Shown in pieces: positions 12,241 through 23,975 of a DNA stretch of 64,000 nucleotides (positions are counted from its first letter, which is position 1; every line of letters begins with the position of its first letter). Origin of the DNA: Acanthosepion pharaonis. Lineage: Eukaryota > Mollusca > Cephalopoda > Sepiida > Sepiidae. The stretch covers positions 1 through 64,000 of the forward strand of contig CAHIKZ030002625.1 of assembly GCA_903632075.3 (NCBI GenBank). Direction: 5' to 3'. The translations under genes were made by a program, and so were the position numbers. Below the pieces are notes generated by a model. That model was not told where the DNA came from. It did no database searches and saw only the letters and a program-made list of their open reading frames with translations.

Positions 12241-12452
12241 TAATTTAAGAAAATAAGAGATAGTTTATCAACTCTAAAGAATATTTGTAAAAGTTAGTAT
12301 TGCACAAGAAACAGTCTTTTGTATACAAAATAAATGACATTATATTTTGGGGGAAATTTTCTGTTTGTTAGAATGAACAGATTTTATTTGTATTTAAAAA
12401 CACTGAGTAACTAAAAGCTGACACTAAAGGAAAGCTTAATTTATATAACAAA

Positions 12453-12622
12453 ATATGTAAACTAGTAAAGAAACAAACAATTTGAATAGTGTAAACCTTG
12501 TTGGTTCATCTTTTTGATATTACTACAGTGTTGGGTAACATCTAAAACACAATGAGTTATTATAAATCTATAATTACAAAGTGAGTCCACTGATTTCTTT
12601 AATAATTCATCTTCATTCACAG
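12453..12622 (+). repeat. intron segment duplicated from upstream of gene 1
   Basis: This segment aligns by eye with 8035-8187, including GATATTACTACAGTGTTGG, GTTATTATAAATCTATAATT and the acceptor CTTCATTCACAG. It shows that the duplication that produced the neighbouring finger pseudogene included intron sequence, so it was a DNA-level duplication and not retrocopying. Confidence 0.6.
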
Positions 12623-13900
12623 ATATCAATTCTAGTGGAAAACAAACATTTTCTGATTTGAAACAACACATGGAAATACATGTGGTAGAAGAAAGATATT
12701 CTTACAAAGAGTATGGATCTGCATTTTGACAGTGTTCATATGTGATGAAGTGCAAACATTTGAGAGAATCTTTATTCTTCTAAAGTGGGTACATCAGCAT
12801 CTTCAATAAATTAACACTTAAAAAGAGCCACTCACAAACTCACACTGGAACAAACCCTCCACTTCTCAAGTGTCCAAATCAGTGTCTTAACAGAATTCAC
12901 AATTGAAAAAACAGATGCAAACAAAGAAGAAAGCATATTCTTGTGACATGTAGGTCTGCATTTTCACAGAGTTCAAATTTTAAAAAACACGTGTACAGAC
13001 ACACTCTAAAAAAGCCATTTCATGTACAGAATGTTGGTTAGCATTTTCAGATAGTTCCAACTTGAAAAAAAAAACATGCAAATACACACTGGTGAGAAAC
13101 CATTTTCTTGTAATATGTTTGGATCAGCATTTTCAGATAGTTCTGGTTTGAAGAGACACATACAAGGGAGACACCATTTTCCTGTAAAGTGTGTGGTTCA
13201 GCATTTTCAAACAGTTCTAATTTTAAAAAAACACATGTGCAAATACACAAAGGAGAGAAACTGTTCTCCTGTCAAGTGTGTGGATCTACATTTTCACAGA
13301 GACCCATTTAAAAATGCATATGCAAACACATTGGAGAGAAGTCATTTTTTTTAAATGTATCTGAATTAGCATTTTCTTATAGTTCACGCTTTAAAAAATC
13401 TACACACAAACATGGTGGAGAAAAATCTTACTCTTGTCTTCTATATAGCCCAAAATTTTCATAGAAGTCTTAAGAAAACACTTGATAGCATAGGAAAAAC
13501 ATTTTCCTGTAAAATATTGGATCAGCATTTTCAGATAGTTCTATTTTGAATAGATGTGAAAATATACTGAATATGAAATATGTAAAGCAATATTTTCACA
13601 GTTGAAAAATCCATGTTGAAATGCACACTAGAAGCATTCCTACATTTGTCAAGTATGTGGATCTATGTTTTTATTTATTTTGAGTTAAAAAATACAAACA
13701 TTTAGAAACCTTTTTTTAATAAATTATGTCCAATATTTTCCGAGTTTACATAAAAGATCATCTGCAGCAACATTTGTAGTCAATATATAGGGTTTTTCAC
13801 ATAGATTTCTTGTTAAAAAAAAATATAAAGGAATCCCACACAAGAGAGCAATCATTATTCTGTGGATATGTGAATCAACATTAACTCATTGGAAAGCATG
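12623..13900 (+). pseudogene. decayed tandem copy of zinc-finger gene 1
   Basis: Finger-coding DNA is recognisable throughout but the frame is broken by many stops and indels. Intact stretches such as HTGEKPFSCN, GSAFSDSSGLKRH (about 13076-13160) and CKVCGSAFSNSSNFKK-like sequence alternate with frameshifts. The order of exon start, eroded finger, GTSASSIN-like finger and array matches gene 1. Both copies share a one-base loss in the final finger (TGTAAAGCATTGG in gene 1, TGTAAAATATTGG here), so that frameshift predates the duplication. Finger-like traces (CQVCGS.F near 13650, HTREQSLF near 13838) continue past the point where gene 1 is cut by a LINE. No functional protein is expected. Confidence 0.85.
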
Positions 13901-15090
13901 TCACCAGGAAAGATTATTGTTAATTTATATACAAATCAAAATTTACCTACATGTGAAATTAAAGAGAGACAGCATTCTTCAGAGATCCTAATAGTTGCAT
14001 GTCCTGTATCCTTGATCCCTAAAAATTTTAAAGGGCACAGTAACTTCCCCATCTGTGCATCCCAGGGACACAACTAAATTTTTCTGTGAAAAGCTATACA
14101 TTTCACAAAACCAACCCATTTTCAAAATAAGCTAATTTTTAATGTTTGACTATCTGTCAGGCAATAAAAATGTATTCTCCACTTATCCTATTTCCTCTTC
14201 ACTGTAATTTGTCAATTTTGTGTTTCTAACCAGAGAGAAATTAGAGTAGGTGAGCTCATCCAATTTATTAATTTTAAAATAAAAATTAAATTTTATTCTC
14301 TCATTTTAAAAAATATCTTTGTTGTCATAATTCTCAAACAATATAGTTTAATTGAACTATGGTTAAGTATAAATACGGTTTTGTATCGAATTTATTTATT
14401 TAAAGAAAACTTTGGTGTCACCCATCACTGGTTTTTAAAGGATACGAATTTGGCATTAAAGTTATTTTGACTGATTTTTTTCTCATTCATTTTTGTTACT
14501 TTTTGTTCAGAAATTTGAAATAAAGAAGCTTCAGTACAATAAATGAAAAAATAAATACTGAAATATTTGCCTGATTTTTTTTTTTTTATTTAAAGTTATG
14601 ATATTTATAAATGTCTAGGCCTACCAACATCAAGTTAATGTCCTGTATTTTACTTGCTGATTGTATTATTTCAAGACTGGAAACTTGTCTTTAAGATATA
14701 AATTGCTTCTGCTATGGAACAAAACAAATTTCTTGACTTCATTATTGTTAGGCCTTCTTTAAGGGAAGATTCTTAAACTTCAAGTAAACACATTAACCAC
14801 TAAAAATATGTAGTGTTCAGATTGCTTATTTCTCACAAAGAATCCTCATTACAAAAGTATAAGCATTAAACAACACACTAACAAGGAATCAATTATGAAA
14901 GAATTTTAGTAGAGAAGTCTGAGAAGGGGAGGTACTGATCTAAAAAGAATGTTGGGTATTTAAAATTTCTTAGGTCTTTTTTAGGCATTAGGATTCTTAA
15001 AGATACATTTTTATTTTCAATTCTGATGGTTTGCAGCATTGAAAACTGAATTAACAGAAATTTGGTCTATTTTTCTTAAATTGAAAGGTA
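13901..15090. other. non-coding DNA, nothing recognised
   Basis: AT-rich with no gene or repeat boundary that I can support. Confidence 0.45.
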
Positions 15091-15244
15091 CAGTGTAACC
15101 CGGATATAAGACAGTTGTCGGGACTGGAGAAGAAGTCTCTTATATCCGTGTTTCTCTTATATCCGGGTTTGGTCTATTTTGTTTAGGTAAGTATGGCTCT
15201 AATTTGGGATCAGAGAAAATCTCTCTTATATCCGGGTTACACTG
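15091..15244. mobile_element. 154-bp MITE with perfect TIRs (CAGTGTAACCCGGATATAAG)
   Basis: The left end CAGTGTAACCCGGATATAAG is a perfect inverted match to the right end, and TA dinucleotides flank both sides (15089-15090, 15245-15246), as in Tc1/mariner/pogo-type insertions. Two more copies of the CTCTTATATCCG motif lie inside (about 15137 and 15153), so the TIR core occurs four times in 154 bases. The ends are unusually intact compared with other repeats in the window, suggesting a recent insertion. Confidence 0.85.
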
Positions 15245-16130
15245 TATAATTATTGCTTAAGAGGAGTTTCATATTAGTGGGACTTCTGGGCTCAAATGAA
15301 GACGTTTCACTTATTGAATGCATGAAAAAGCATACTTAGATTCAATATAGCCACATGATTTGAATCTGGCCAACAGCTAAACGCATATATATAAATATCA
15401 TGTAGTGAAACCAAATATGTTTATTTACATACTGTATTTTGCTTCTTTTGCACCTAGTGTAACAATGTCTGCTTAGATATGGCAACAACTGTTAGATCAC
15501 TATCACTTTTTCCCTTTATAATTTTCTATTATTTAATTTTTGCTTTAACACAGATGATGGTTTGCCTTGCTAGATAATGTGATTGAGTAGGGAACTTTTT
15601 TTTATATTCAAAGCTAAAAATTGAATCCAGGAAAATTTTCTTGATGTCCACTTAATAAAAGTCCTACTTAAGCAGAGCAAACTGTACTTCTCATATCTAC
15701 AACTCAATTCTTTTTTTAAAAAAAAAATCTCTCCTTACTTTCACTTAATCAAAAACATCCCTTAATGGATTCTTTTTATTGCACTGCAATGACTTTAATT
15801 TCACTCCTCTTTCATAAGTTTAGAAACAACTAATCATTTACAACATTGAACTTGCCATTCTGTAGGTGGGGGAAAACATTTCTGCCATTGAAATCCATAT
15901 ACCCAGGTAATCCCTCAGCCTTTTTGCTGACTGGATAAATCATGTCACATGTTTCAGTACTTGTTTGCACAAAAACTGGGAAAGGCCCATTGCACATTCA
16001 CAAATAAAAGTGATATTAATGCCTTAGCAAAAAAACAAAAATGAAAATCCTGTTTCCAAAATATTTGGTGGTTTATTTAGTGATTTACCTAAAAACACCT
16101 GAGGATTAGGTATAAATCCACATATTCCTC
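15245..16130. other. non-coding DNA, nothing recognised
   Basis: No gene or repeat boundary is visible. Confidence 0.45.
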
Positions 16131-16235
16131 GCTAGCTTTAATCATTATCTCAAAAACCCTCTTGCAATCTAAAAGTATTGTCTAGCTTTAAGTAACCTGC
16201 AAAATGTTGAAAATGTTGAATAAGCTGTAGAAAAC
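16130..16235 (+). repeat. SINE tail fragment (TAGCTTTAAGTAACCTGCAA)
   Basis: Contains the 3' tail motif AGCTTTAA(A/G)TAACCTGCAAA followed by an AATAAGC(T/C) motif, shared with the composite SINEs at about 31655-32030, 36538-36850 and 37840-38171 and the fragment at 28925-29010. The SINE head is not recognisable here. Confidence 0.45.
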
Positions 16236-16384
16236 TAATCCGTTAATCAATTAGGACATATGCTATTTCTCTTTTAACCAACTAATGGATTAGATCTTCC
16301 CTTTAGCCAGTGACATCTCTGACTTTCTCCTCCTGCCTATCATAATCTGTGGATCACAACACTGTCAAGATTTTTTTTTAATTA

Positions 16385-16520
16385 TTATTCTTGTAAATAA
16401 ACAACCTAATAGTGTTTAATATTTTTATTGTAAATTCTCAAGAAAATGTATAAATTCACTTTCATTGTGTGTTTAGGTTTTATTTCAATTCTCATCATCA
16501 CTTTTTAAAACAATAAACAT
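16385..16520 (-). repeat. single arm of long-TIR MITE
   Basis: On the minus strand this reads TTTTAAAAAGTGATGATGAG, then AATAAAACCTAAAC, GAAAGTGAATTTATACATTT, CTTGAGAATTTACAA and a TTGTTTATTTACAAGAAT end. This is the same roughly 130-bp arm present twice in inverted orientation at 63440-63870 and once at 26050-26215. A lone arm suggests a truncated copy. Confidence 0.6.
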
Positions 16521-16931
16521 TACAGAAGGGTGAAGGTAGTTAAAAAAAAAAGTGGTGTTATGGGAAAAACTGTCCTTTTGACATTGTGTCTTATTGCAGG
16601 TACATTTATCCATGTTCACCAAAACTTTTTCTTATGAAATTTGCCCTAACATACTTCCTGGTAAGCATCACACACTTGGAAGGCTTGATTTTTCAATGCA
16701 CAATCAAAGAGGAACTTTATCAAATATTGTGCTTAACCACTGGAACTTATCTCACATGGGTTTTTATTCTGAATTATCAATTAGCCATTTTTTATTAGGA
16801 ATAATTTTTTTAATGTTTAATAAAAATTCATATAGCAAAAGTCAGCTACTTTAACATTGAGTATGAAAAAAATATTAAAATAAAATTTAAAATTCATTTT
16901 CATTCTCATTTAAGAGAAAAAATTACAAATA
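16521..16931. other. non-coding DNA
   Basis: Two overlapping short frames (16586-16798 and 16594-16854) are present but show no family resemblance and compete with each other; I do not call either. Confidence 0.45.
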
Positions 16932-17636
16932 CAGAGCAACCTCGGTCTTCAAATGTCTCACATGTCTAACATATTGGTTTTCAAACAGAATATTCAAGAT
17001 GAAAATGCCTCAATTATTGATCAAAATTTTGGTTCTTGAACAACATTGCCAAACAGAGCCAAATGGAGTTGACCCAAGCGGAATCATTTCTTAGTCAACC
17101 ACCATGTTGTATACATTTCTGCGTTGTTCTGTCCTTTTCTTTTCCAATTTTATTGTACTGTGCCTTTTTTTTTTTCTCATCATTAGTCCTCAGTCATGGC
17201 TCCAATTAAAGCTAACAGTGATACTGGTAAAGAAAAAAGAAAAAGTGAGAGAAAAACAATTGTTGATGATATTGTCTCTTCCTACTCAGTTTTGTATTGC
17301 AAAATGAATGATCTATACTATTCTTAGAAATAAAGAGACAATCATGTTTTTCCTTCCCCTTACACCAACAACTCTGCTATATATAGCTACGGTAAAATTA
17401 GTGTCTATATTTTATCTGTTTAGTATTGGGTTTATTTATTTTCTTAGATTTAATGATTTTCATTAGTTTTGTGTATAAACTTGTGCACAAAATACTGTTG
17501 TTAAAATTTAAGTAAGCAACCATCTTGGGACCAGGAATGAATTAATCCATTTTACATTGATTTCTATTGGAACAATAGTTTCAGTTTATGAACGGGTTTC
17601 AGGAACAAATTAAATTTGTGACCCGATGTTCCACTG
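16932..17636 (+). mobile_element. Tigger/pogo-like DNA transposon, internally deleted
   Basis: The left end CAGAGCAACCTCGG and the complement of the right end, CAGTGGAACATCGG, match the well-known Tigger-type TIR, with TA on both sides (16930-16931, 17637-17638). Inside, ATG at 17196 opens MAPIKANSDTGKEKRKSERK, which resembles the N-terminus of Tigger transposases, but the frame ends soon after and the DDE catalytic region is missing. At 705 bp it is a non-autonomous deletion derivative. Confidence 0.75.
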
Positions 17637-17849
17637 TACTCATTATTTTGTCTTTTCCATGAAAATCTGCACCAATGTTTTTCCTGGTACTTAATACAGG
17701 CAATAATATGACTATATTCCTATTCATTTGTATCATAGGATAATCTTTGTAAATATCCAATCAATAAGATTTTAAAAAAATTATCTGCATGATTGCTTTG
17801 TCTGTAATTGCTTTGAAATATTTAGTGAAATGAAATTGTTAAATTGTAC

Positions 17850-18185
17850 TGGGTATGATGATAAACTACATCCGGCAGCAAGGCTTCTGATTGGAGCTTT
17901 TGAGGAGTGTGGAATCACCTCTTAATTGCTATTGTGCCCAGGTCCATCCTGATCCGGGGTGGTAGCACCTGTTAGGGTCCCAGCTATGGGAATATGCCAA
18001 ATTAAAGAAAAATCCTATGAAAGTATAAAAATACCAGTAATACATTTTTCTACAAAAAAACTTCCTATTTATAGTAAAATTACCAGTAATACATTTTATC
18101 TGTAGTTGAAGACATGCTATTGCATTCAAAATATTTAGATTTTGGCATTAGTTAACCCATAGAGGTTGATATGCTAATAAACAAA
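17850..18185 (-). repeat. medium repeat, inverted copy 1
   Basis: This segment is the inverted partner of 19965-20319: TATGATGATAAAC at its left end matches GTTTATCATCATA at 20300-20312, the AGGGTCCCAGCTATGGG core matches GCCCAGAGGTGGGACCCT, and AAATATTTAGATTTTGGCAT matches its complement at about 20007-20026. A shorter related piece lies at 18425-18490. The repeat family is not recognised. Confidence 0.6.
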
Positions 18186-18499
18186 ATCAAACTGACATGA
18201 AAGAACTCTTTCATGCCATTAATCCATATAATATCCTGCAATTTCTTAAATCAAACTGTATTCCAAAATATAACTTTAATAAAACTACAACATAAAACAC
18301 ACACATCACTGCTTCTAGTAATTATGCCTACACAAACATGTGTATGCACAAAATCTGAGTATTATCTACCATGTATTCAACTGTGAAAGCAGAAGGACAT
18401 ATTTTTATTACTTCAAAATTCCCAAGAAATTTAAATTTCAGCATTAAATGGCCCATAAAAAGTTGATATGCCATTAAACAAACAAAACTGTTAAACTTA

Positions 18500-19190
18500 C
18501 AATCTATTCAACATGTGATATTTATAAAGAATTTTCATAGAAAAGTTGACGCATACATGTGTGTATAATCTATCAGAAGAGATTGATTATTTTCATATTG
18601 CTTGCTGCATTTCTTACCCAATAAATGTAAAGGAATGGTCTCTTTTTTGGAAATACAATTTAAATGAACTTTGTTAAAAAAAATGAATTACTTGACTGAT
18701 TTATTATGAAATGAAAATGACCGTAGAATGAGAGTGTAACAGGTCAGTGACCCTGATGGAGCCATATTAGGGAATGAAATGTAATTTAGTAACTTCAGTT
18801 ATTGAGAGCCTAGAATACTATGTGAAGAAATAAAAATACAGAGTGGAAAAAATTATAGCAAATTAGAACCTGATACAAAAATGTTTGGTTTAAAATCTTA
18901 ACAGGAATCTATAAAATGTTTAGGAGTATCATTAGTGGGATTTTAACCCAAAATAAACCTGGTAAGATTTAGTTTATTCAGTACAACAGAATTTTCCCTA
19001 CCCAGCCTCTCTTACCTGATGAAGTTGCAGTGACAAGATTAATGTGCTTACCAAAATTCTACAAAATCCAGATGAAATTTGGAAATTTTATTTTAGCATC
19101 CTTCCTAGCAGACTTAATTTGAAATCTTACCAAAATGTCCCTGGCCTGAGTTCTTGATAATCATAGATCACATGCAATGTTAATAGAAAG
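18500..19190. other. non-coding DNA, nothing recognised
   Basis: No gene or repeat boundary is visible. Confidence 0.4.
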
Positions 19191-19194
19191 CTCT

Positions 19195-19440
19195 TATTTA
19201 TCAATGTCATCCACCAGGAGGCAGTGTATATAAACCAAAGCACGTTATCATGTAGCTAGTTGGTAACAAGTTGACCAGGAATGTGCACAGGAACCAAAAT
19301 ATTGTTCTGGGTACTTTAGAAGCATGGGTCACATGCAGTGATAATAGGAAGTTCTTTGTTTGGGGATGGTATCCATCAATGTCATCTGCCAGGAGGAAGT
19401 GTATATAAACCAAAGCACGTGGTCCTGTAGTTAGTTGGCT
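19195..19440 (+). repeat. direct repeat, about 175-bp period, with TATA-like core
   Basis: ATCAATGTCATC(C/T)(A/G)CCAGGAGG is followed by AGTGTATATAAACCAAAGCACG twice, at about 19199-19246 and 19374-19421, each followed by GTAG(C/T)TAGTTGG. Less perfect similarity (ACATGCA(A/G)TG(T/A)TAATAG(A/G)AAG) extends upstream of both. The conserved TATATAAACC resembles a TATA box, but nothing downstream looks coding. Confidence 0.7.
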
Positions 19441-19964
19441 CAGTGTTGGTCACAATATTACACAAGAGTCCATCCATTTGGGCAGGAGACCATGCACCTG
19501 TTCATGTAATTTCTCACAGCAAGAGATCTTTGTCACTGTGTCTTACTTTTCCTCCCTTCTCAGGCCAAAAGTAATACCAACTCACAAACACATATGTTCG
19601 ATATAGAAATTAAGTCTTTCTCAAGATCTTAGTAGAAATTTAACCAAGAGTAATCTTTTTGAACAGCCTATGTTATTAAATTGTTGGTGATTGTTTCACT
19701 GGCATTTATTTTGCTCCTTTGTTTTTAATCTGTTCAACTTTTAAGCAAGCTTCCAGTAAAGCAAAGCCCACAGCTTGCCAACTCATACAAAAGAAGGTTT
19801 CAAGAGGCGTGTTTTGGGAAGTATGCAACAAATCAACACTAGACAACTTCATTTGGGAAGCAGCAGGTGGAAATGCTAAATGGACCAAAAGCACACCTGC
19901 TTGCAACATCTATTCTCCACTGGGTATAGAGTGCTAATGACAGAGGTCTGTCAGTCAGGTGATT
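19441..19964. other. non-coding DNA, nothing recognised
   Basis: Short overlapping frames on both strands near 19706-19937 show no conserved feature. Confidence 0.4.
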
Positions 19965-20319
19965 GATTTTGTTTAGTGGCCTATAAACCTTGCTAGGCTA
20001 TTTAATGCCAAAATCTAAATATTTTGAACACAATTTTATTGCTTCAACTAAACATATTTTAAATGCAATTCTATGTTTTCAACTACAGATAAAATGTATT
20101 GTTAGTATTTTTTTAGTATAAAAATGTATTCCTGGTATTTTTGCTATAAAAATGTATTTTTATACTTTTATAGTGTTTTGTTTTTGTTTGGGGGTTTACT
20201 ATTTGCCCAGAGGTGGGACCCTAATGAGTGTTACCCCACTGGGTCAGGTTGGACCTGAGAAATGGTTCCATGCTCCTCTTTTGATCAGAGGTGGGATCAA
20301 GTTTATCATCATACCCAGG
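19965..20319 (+). repeat. medium repeat, inverted copy 2
   Basis: Inverted partner of 17850-18185, about 1.8 kb apart. It reads from GATTTTGTTTAGTGGC through repeated AAAATGTATT(C/T) units to GTGGGATCAAGTTTATCATC. Confidence 0.6.
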
Positions 20320-21170
20320 ACTAAAAGAAGTTAAAACCTGTTACTATGACCAGGTGCCTGTATATAATTAGTACCACAGACAAGAGCATGTGTATATTTG
20401 GACCCTGGACTGAGTGGATGACTATATTTGGCAATAATGGACTGAAGTGAAAGGCTGGGGGAAAAATTGAACAGCAGTAAACTACCAAATAACCCACAAA
20501 GAGAGAAAAGAAAGAACAGTAAATTGAACACACCCCAGACAACTAAATGACCTGGCATTGTGGTGAGGAGAGAGAAAAAAACAGTGGGGAAAAAGCCAAC
20601 AAGATGAGATGGACATAGGCAGTTAAAGTAGCTAAGAAAATTCATTTTCTACTGTTTCTATATTTTTTTGATTTTTCCTATCTGATTGTGTGACATTTTG
20701 GGTTCTCTTGTTTTTTTTTGCTTTTTTTTTTGCTTCCTTGCACTTCATTTTATCTTTGATAACAATCACATAGGTATGACAGAGTGAGAGGATATCATAT
20801 GCAAACCACCAGAAATTGATGGTAAACTGAAATGTATCAGTCTCAAAAGATCAGTTGAGATTGATACTGTCAGAAAGAAGTCCCAGGTGTACAATCTATC
20901 AGATGTGGATGTGATTCTACAGACATATGATCACATAGATTGTCTTTCTCCTGAGTTGCTTGGAGGATTTTTAGGCCAGGGTGTGATGAAATAAGCACCC
21001 TGTTCAGGAGCTTCTCAAGCATGATGGAGCCAGCAGGAACCTTTTTAGAAACAAGGACAATCAATATCTGTATTGGTGGATAGAATTATGGCTCTTGTCA
21101 AGGTGACCTTGGTAAATAGAAAAAGGAGAGGAAGAGAAAAGATATTTTAAACAAATATGTAGGAATAGGT
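20320..21170. other. non-coding DNA
   Basis: A 104-codon minus-strand frame (20331-20645) overlaps a second minus-strand frame (20321-20542), both hydrophobic and low in complexity. I see no family signature and do not call them. Confidence 0.4.
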
Positions 21171-21174
21171 TTGC

Positions 21175-21364
21175 CTATTGACCAGTTCACACTCCTCTCT
21201 GGTCTTTTGAACAGGTGTAGAGGTTTATTCCTTGTTTTCTGTTTAGGATTTGGTTTCCAGTTCCTTCTAAAGTCTTTTCATTTTCTTTCACTCCCAGTAG
21301 ATCCTTTCATCCTATTGACATTATCACCTTGATTGCAGTGAATTGAGTTAAAAAAAATGCAGAC
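21175..21364 (+). mobile_element. retroelement 3' end, copy 1
   Basis: Aligns by eye with 25090-25270: CTCTCTGGTCTTTTGAA, GTAGAGGTTTAT, CTTGTTTTCTGTTTAGG and CACTCCCAGTAG. It ends with the motif region ATTATCACCTTGATTGCAGTG and an A-run. The tail resembles that of the recognised LINE 3' end at 31400-31485 (GCATCTTGGTGGC, TTATTGCCTTGC), so I take it as the 3' part of a related LINE or a SINE parasitising it. Confidence 0.5.
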
Positions 21365-23480
21365 AATGTCTTAAATTGCAAACTCTAATGGACATTTAAT
21401 GTTGACAACAGATGTTTATCATAAGCAGTTGGACCATTTAAACACTACTTTTAAATTTAAGGCACAGAAGTGTAGTGTTCCATCATAATAACACATAGCC
21501 CTGAAGCTCAAAGGCTGAAAACTTCACCTAGAAAAATATTTCATACCATCCTTATTTTCCCTGACCTTGCTCTTTTGGAAATGCTATTTCAAAGACTAAA
21601 TTGATAAATGTGTTTTTAGAACACAAAGATGGAGCTACCTTTTCTGCATTCTTTTAGAAAATATTTAAGACTGATGGAACATGTGTTCATTGTTGATGCT
21701 AAATTCAGTCATTACTTACAGGAGGACAACCTGATATATTGTAACAGGGTAATGATCATGAAACCAGCATTTCATAAGCAGAAATATAAAAATGATGTTT
21801 GAGAGTTAAAATTTAAATAAACAGAAAATTAAAACATGATTTGACAAATTCAACTCTGACTTCTGGAGCACACGAACCCTGGACCAGAAATTGGAAGAAG
21901 GAAATGAGAAATAGCTTTTACAATGGAGTTGGTGTATTGATAGGTGGCACTTGGACATGTTTTTTATGGATGCCATCTAGGGGGTCACAGATTTATTTGA
22001 AAAGGGTTAGTACAAGGCTTGAAAATGACACAGGGGAAATTAATTTGAACCCAAGAACTAGAGAGAAAACAGATTTCCCTTTTCTGTGTTAATCATCTGT
22101 AATTTTCATAATTATCGTTATTTGGATTTCTGGCGAGGAATCATTCACCAGTAAGAAAGCCATCTGGTTAATTTAAGGGAATATGGAGATAATAAAACAT
22201 GAGGTATGATCATCGCAAATTGTCATTTTCTAAGGCCAGGCAAAGTAAAGTGATGTCATTAATCATTGCTTTAGAGAAGATTTCCTCATATTTCCAGCAC
22301 ATATTTTGCTTTTCAATCATTTTCCGTGAGGGAAGCAAATGAATGCAGACACAGTAAACAGAGTTTTATTTTGTAGAAGTTAAATTCTGTAGACTTATTT
22401 TTTTTTCCTTTCAAATTCTGTTAACTTTACAGAATGCAATTGGTTCATATATCAAAGAACATTTCTCTTCCTGAAGCTGATCACCAACCACTCAGCCATA
22501 ACCAGAAATGAAGGGTTACCATACTCTGCAGGAGATTAATTTTTTTGATTTTTTTGCAGAGATATGACAAAGTTTGGCTCCATTTACTGACATTCACCAT
22601 CAAATAGGGATAGAAAGGCTTAATCGCTGTTCAAGTGAAGCAGGACAGAGAAATCTACCAGACTTGTTTGCACTTGTTCCCAGGCATGATGTAGTTGGCT
22701 GATACTAACAAATTATCTAATCTACTTGTTTATATCTGGTGCAGCAAACCAACTGGTTATAATAGAGCGTCATGACAAGGAGCTGATCACCCAACCCCAG
22801 CCCACCCTGTTATAATATTGCAACCAAAGCCAAGTTGCAGGATTCTACCTAGAACTAGCTCAGCACTTCTACCAATAATGTATTGTCCATTACAAATTCC
22901 TAGAACATTGAAGGATCATCACTGAAGACATTTATTGCCAGCAACTTGATCAAGTAAATGAAGCATTGTGTTGCTTTGGGAAACTGAAAAGATGTTAATC
23001 TCTAACATGGCAATTCAGGGGGATGTACTGCAAAACCAATCCAAGAAAAAATAAGATTGTTAAATTTGGAGGTTTTTCCATATTACTCCGTAATCACCAG
23101 ACTTAGTACCTACAGATTTCCATAAAAGAAGTTAAGTTTAATTACTGTAGGAAATATTGGTTATTCTTGTATACAAAAATCTGTAAATAAATTCAAGAAA
23201 AAAGAGACATGCAAAAAAAAGAAAAAAGCACCCATGCTGATGAATCGGAAAACAGTGCTTTCAAGACACAAAAAAGATTTAATGGGAGATATGAAATTAG
23301 ATAGTCGTCAGTTCAAATATTTTTTTCAATTGAAAACAAAAAATAATAAACGACTTTAAACAGAAAATGTAGTACCTACCTCAATTGTGAACTTTATATA
23401 TCATTTAATGAAGTATTAAACATCCAAAGCAACCAGTACCTTTCTGAGCTCAGTCCATCTTTAAGAATCTTTATTCATTT
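21365..23480. other. non-coding DNA, nothing recognised
   Basis: About 2.1 kb with no supported gene. The 83-codon frame at 21841-22092 has no visible motif. No TIR or tandem structure is seen. Confidence 0.4.
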
Positions 23481-23639
23481 CAAACTTTCTGCTTTGAAGA
23501 AGGCAAAAGACACTGCACATGTATTTCTTCTCTTTTTATTCGCTTTTTTCTCTCTACTTGATGCCCTATTTAGATTGTTCATAAGGTTTTGTTTTTGTTT
23601 TTTTGTTAGATTATTACTGTTGGCTTCTTGCCTGACCAA

Positions 23640-23975
23640 CTGCATCGAATATTGCTGCCACTTCTTGTCTGGTGCTTCTGCTATGTATTTAGAGATTCTT
23701 GATAAAATCCTAGGGAGGAATTTGCAATCTTATCAGTCCTGACCTGGCATCTTGGCTTCAGTCACTTTCGCACCATTGTAATGTAGCTTCCCTGTGTCTT
23801 TTCTATAAATATTTTAATGCTAATTGTTCTGATAAGCTTTTCTTTTTGGTACCTCGACTTTACAAATTTAAGTGCAGTACTAGATTGGCAGTTCAGTCTC
23901 ATCATTTTACAGTTGAAATGGCTAGATGTAACAGTATGTTTTATAGCATAGAATTTATGGTTACATCGTGCCAAT
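23640..23975 (+). mobile_element. LINE fragment, RT C-terminal region (+ copy)
   Basis: Plus-strand translation gives EYCCHFLSGASAMYLEILDK and then, across frameshifts, segments resembling NVASLSLFYKYF, VPRLYKFK, STRLAVQSHHFTVEMARCN. This is the region after the palm of a jockey/CR1-type reverse transcriptase. It lies head-to-head with the minus-strand copy that follows, which is nearly its mirror image. Confidence 0.7.

Noticed and set aside
20331..20645. 104-codon minus-strand frame
   Set aside because: Low-complexity hydrophobic translation overlapping another frame, with no family resemblance.
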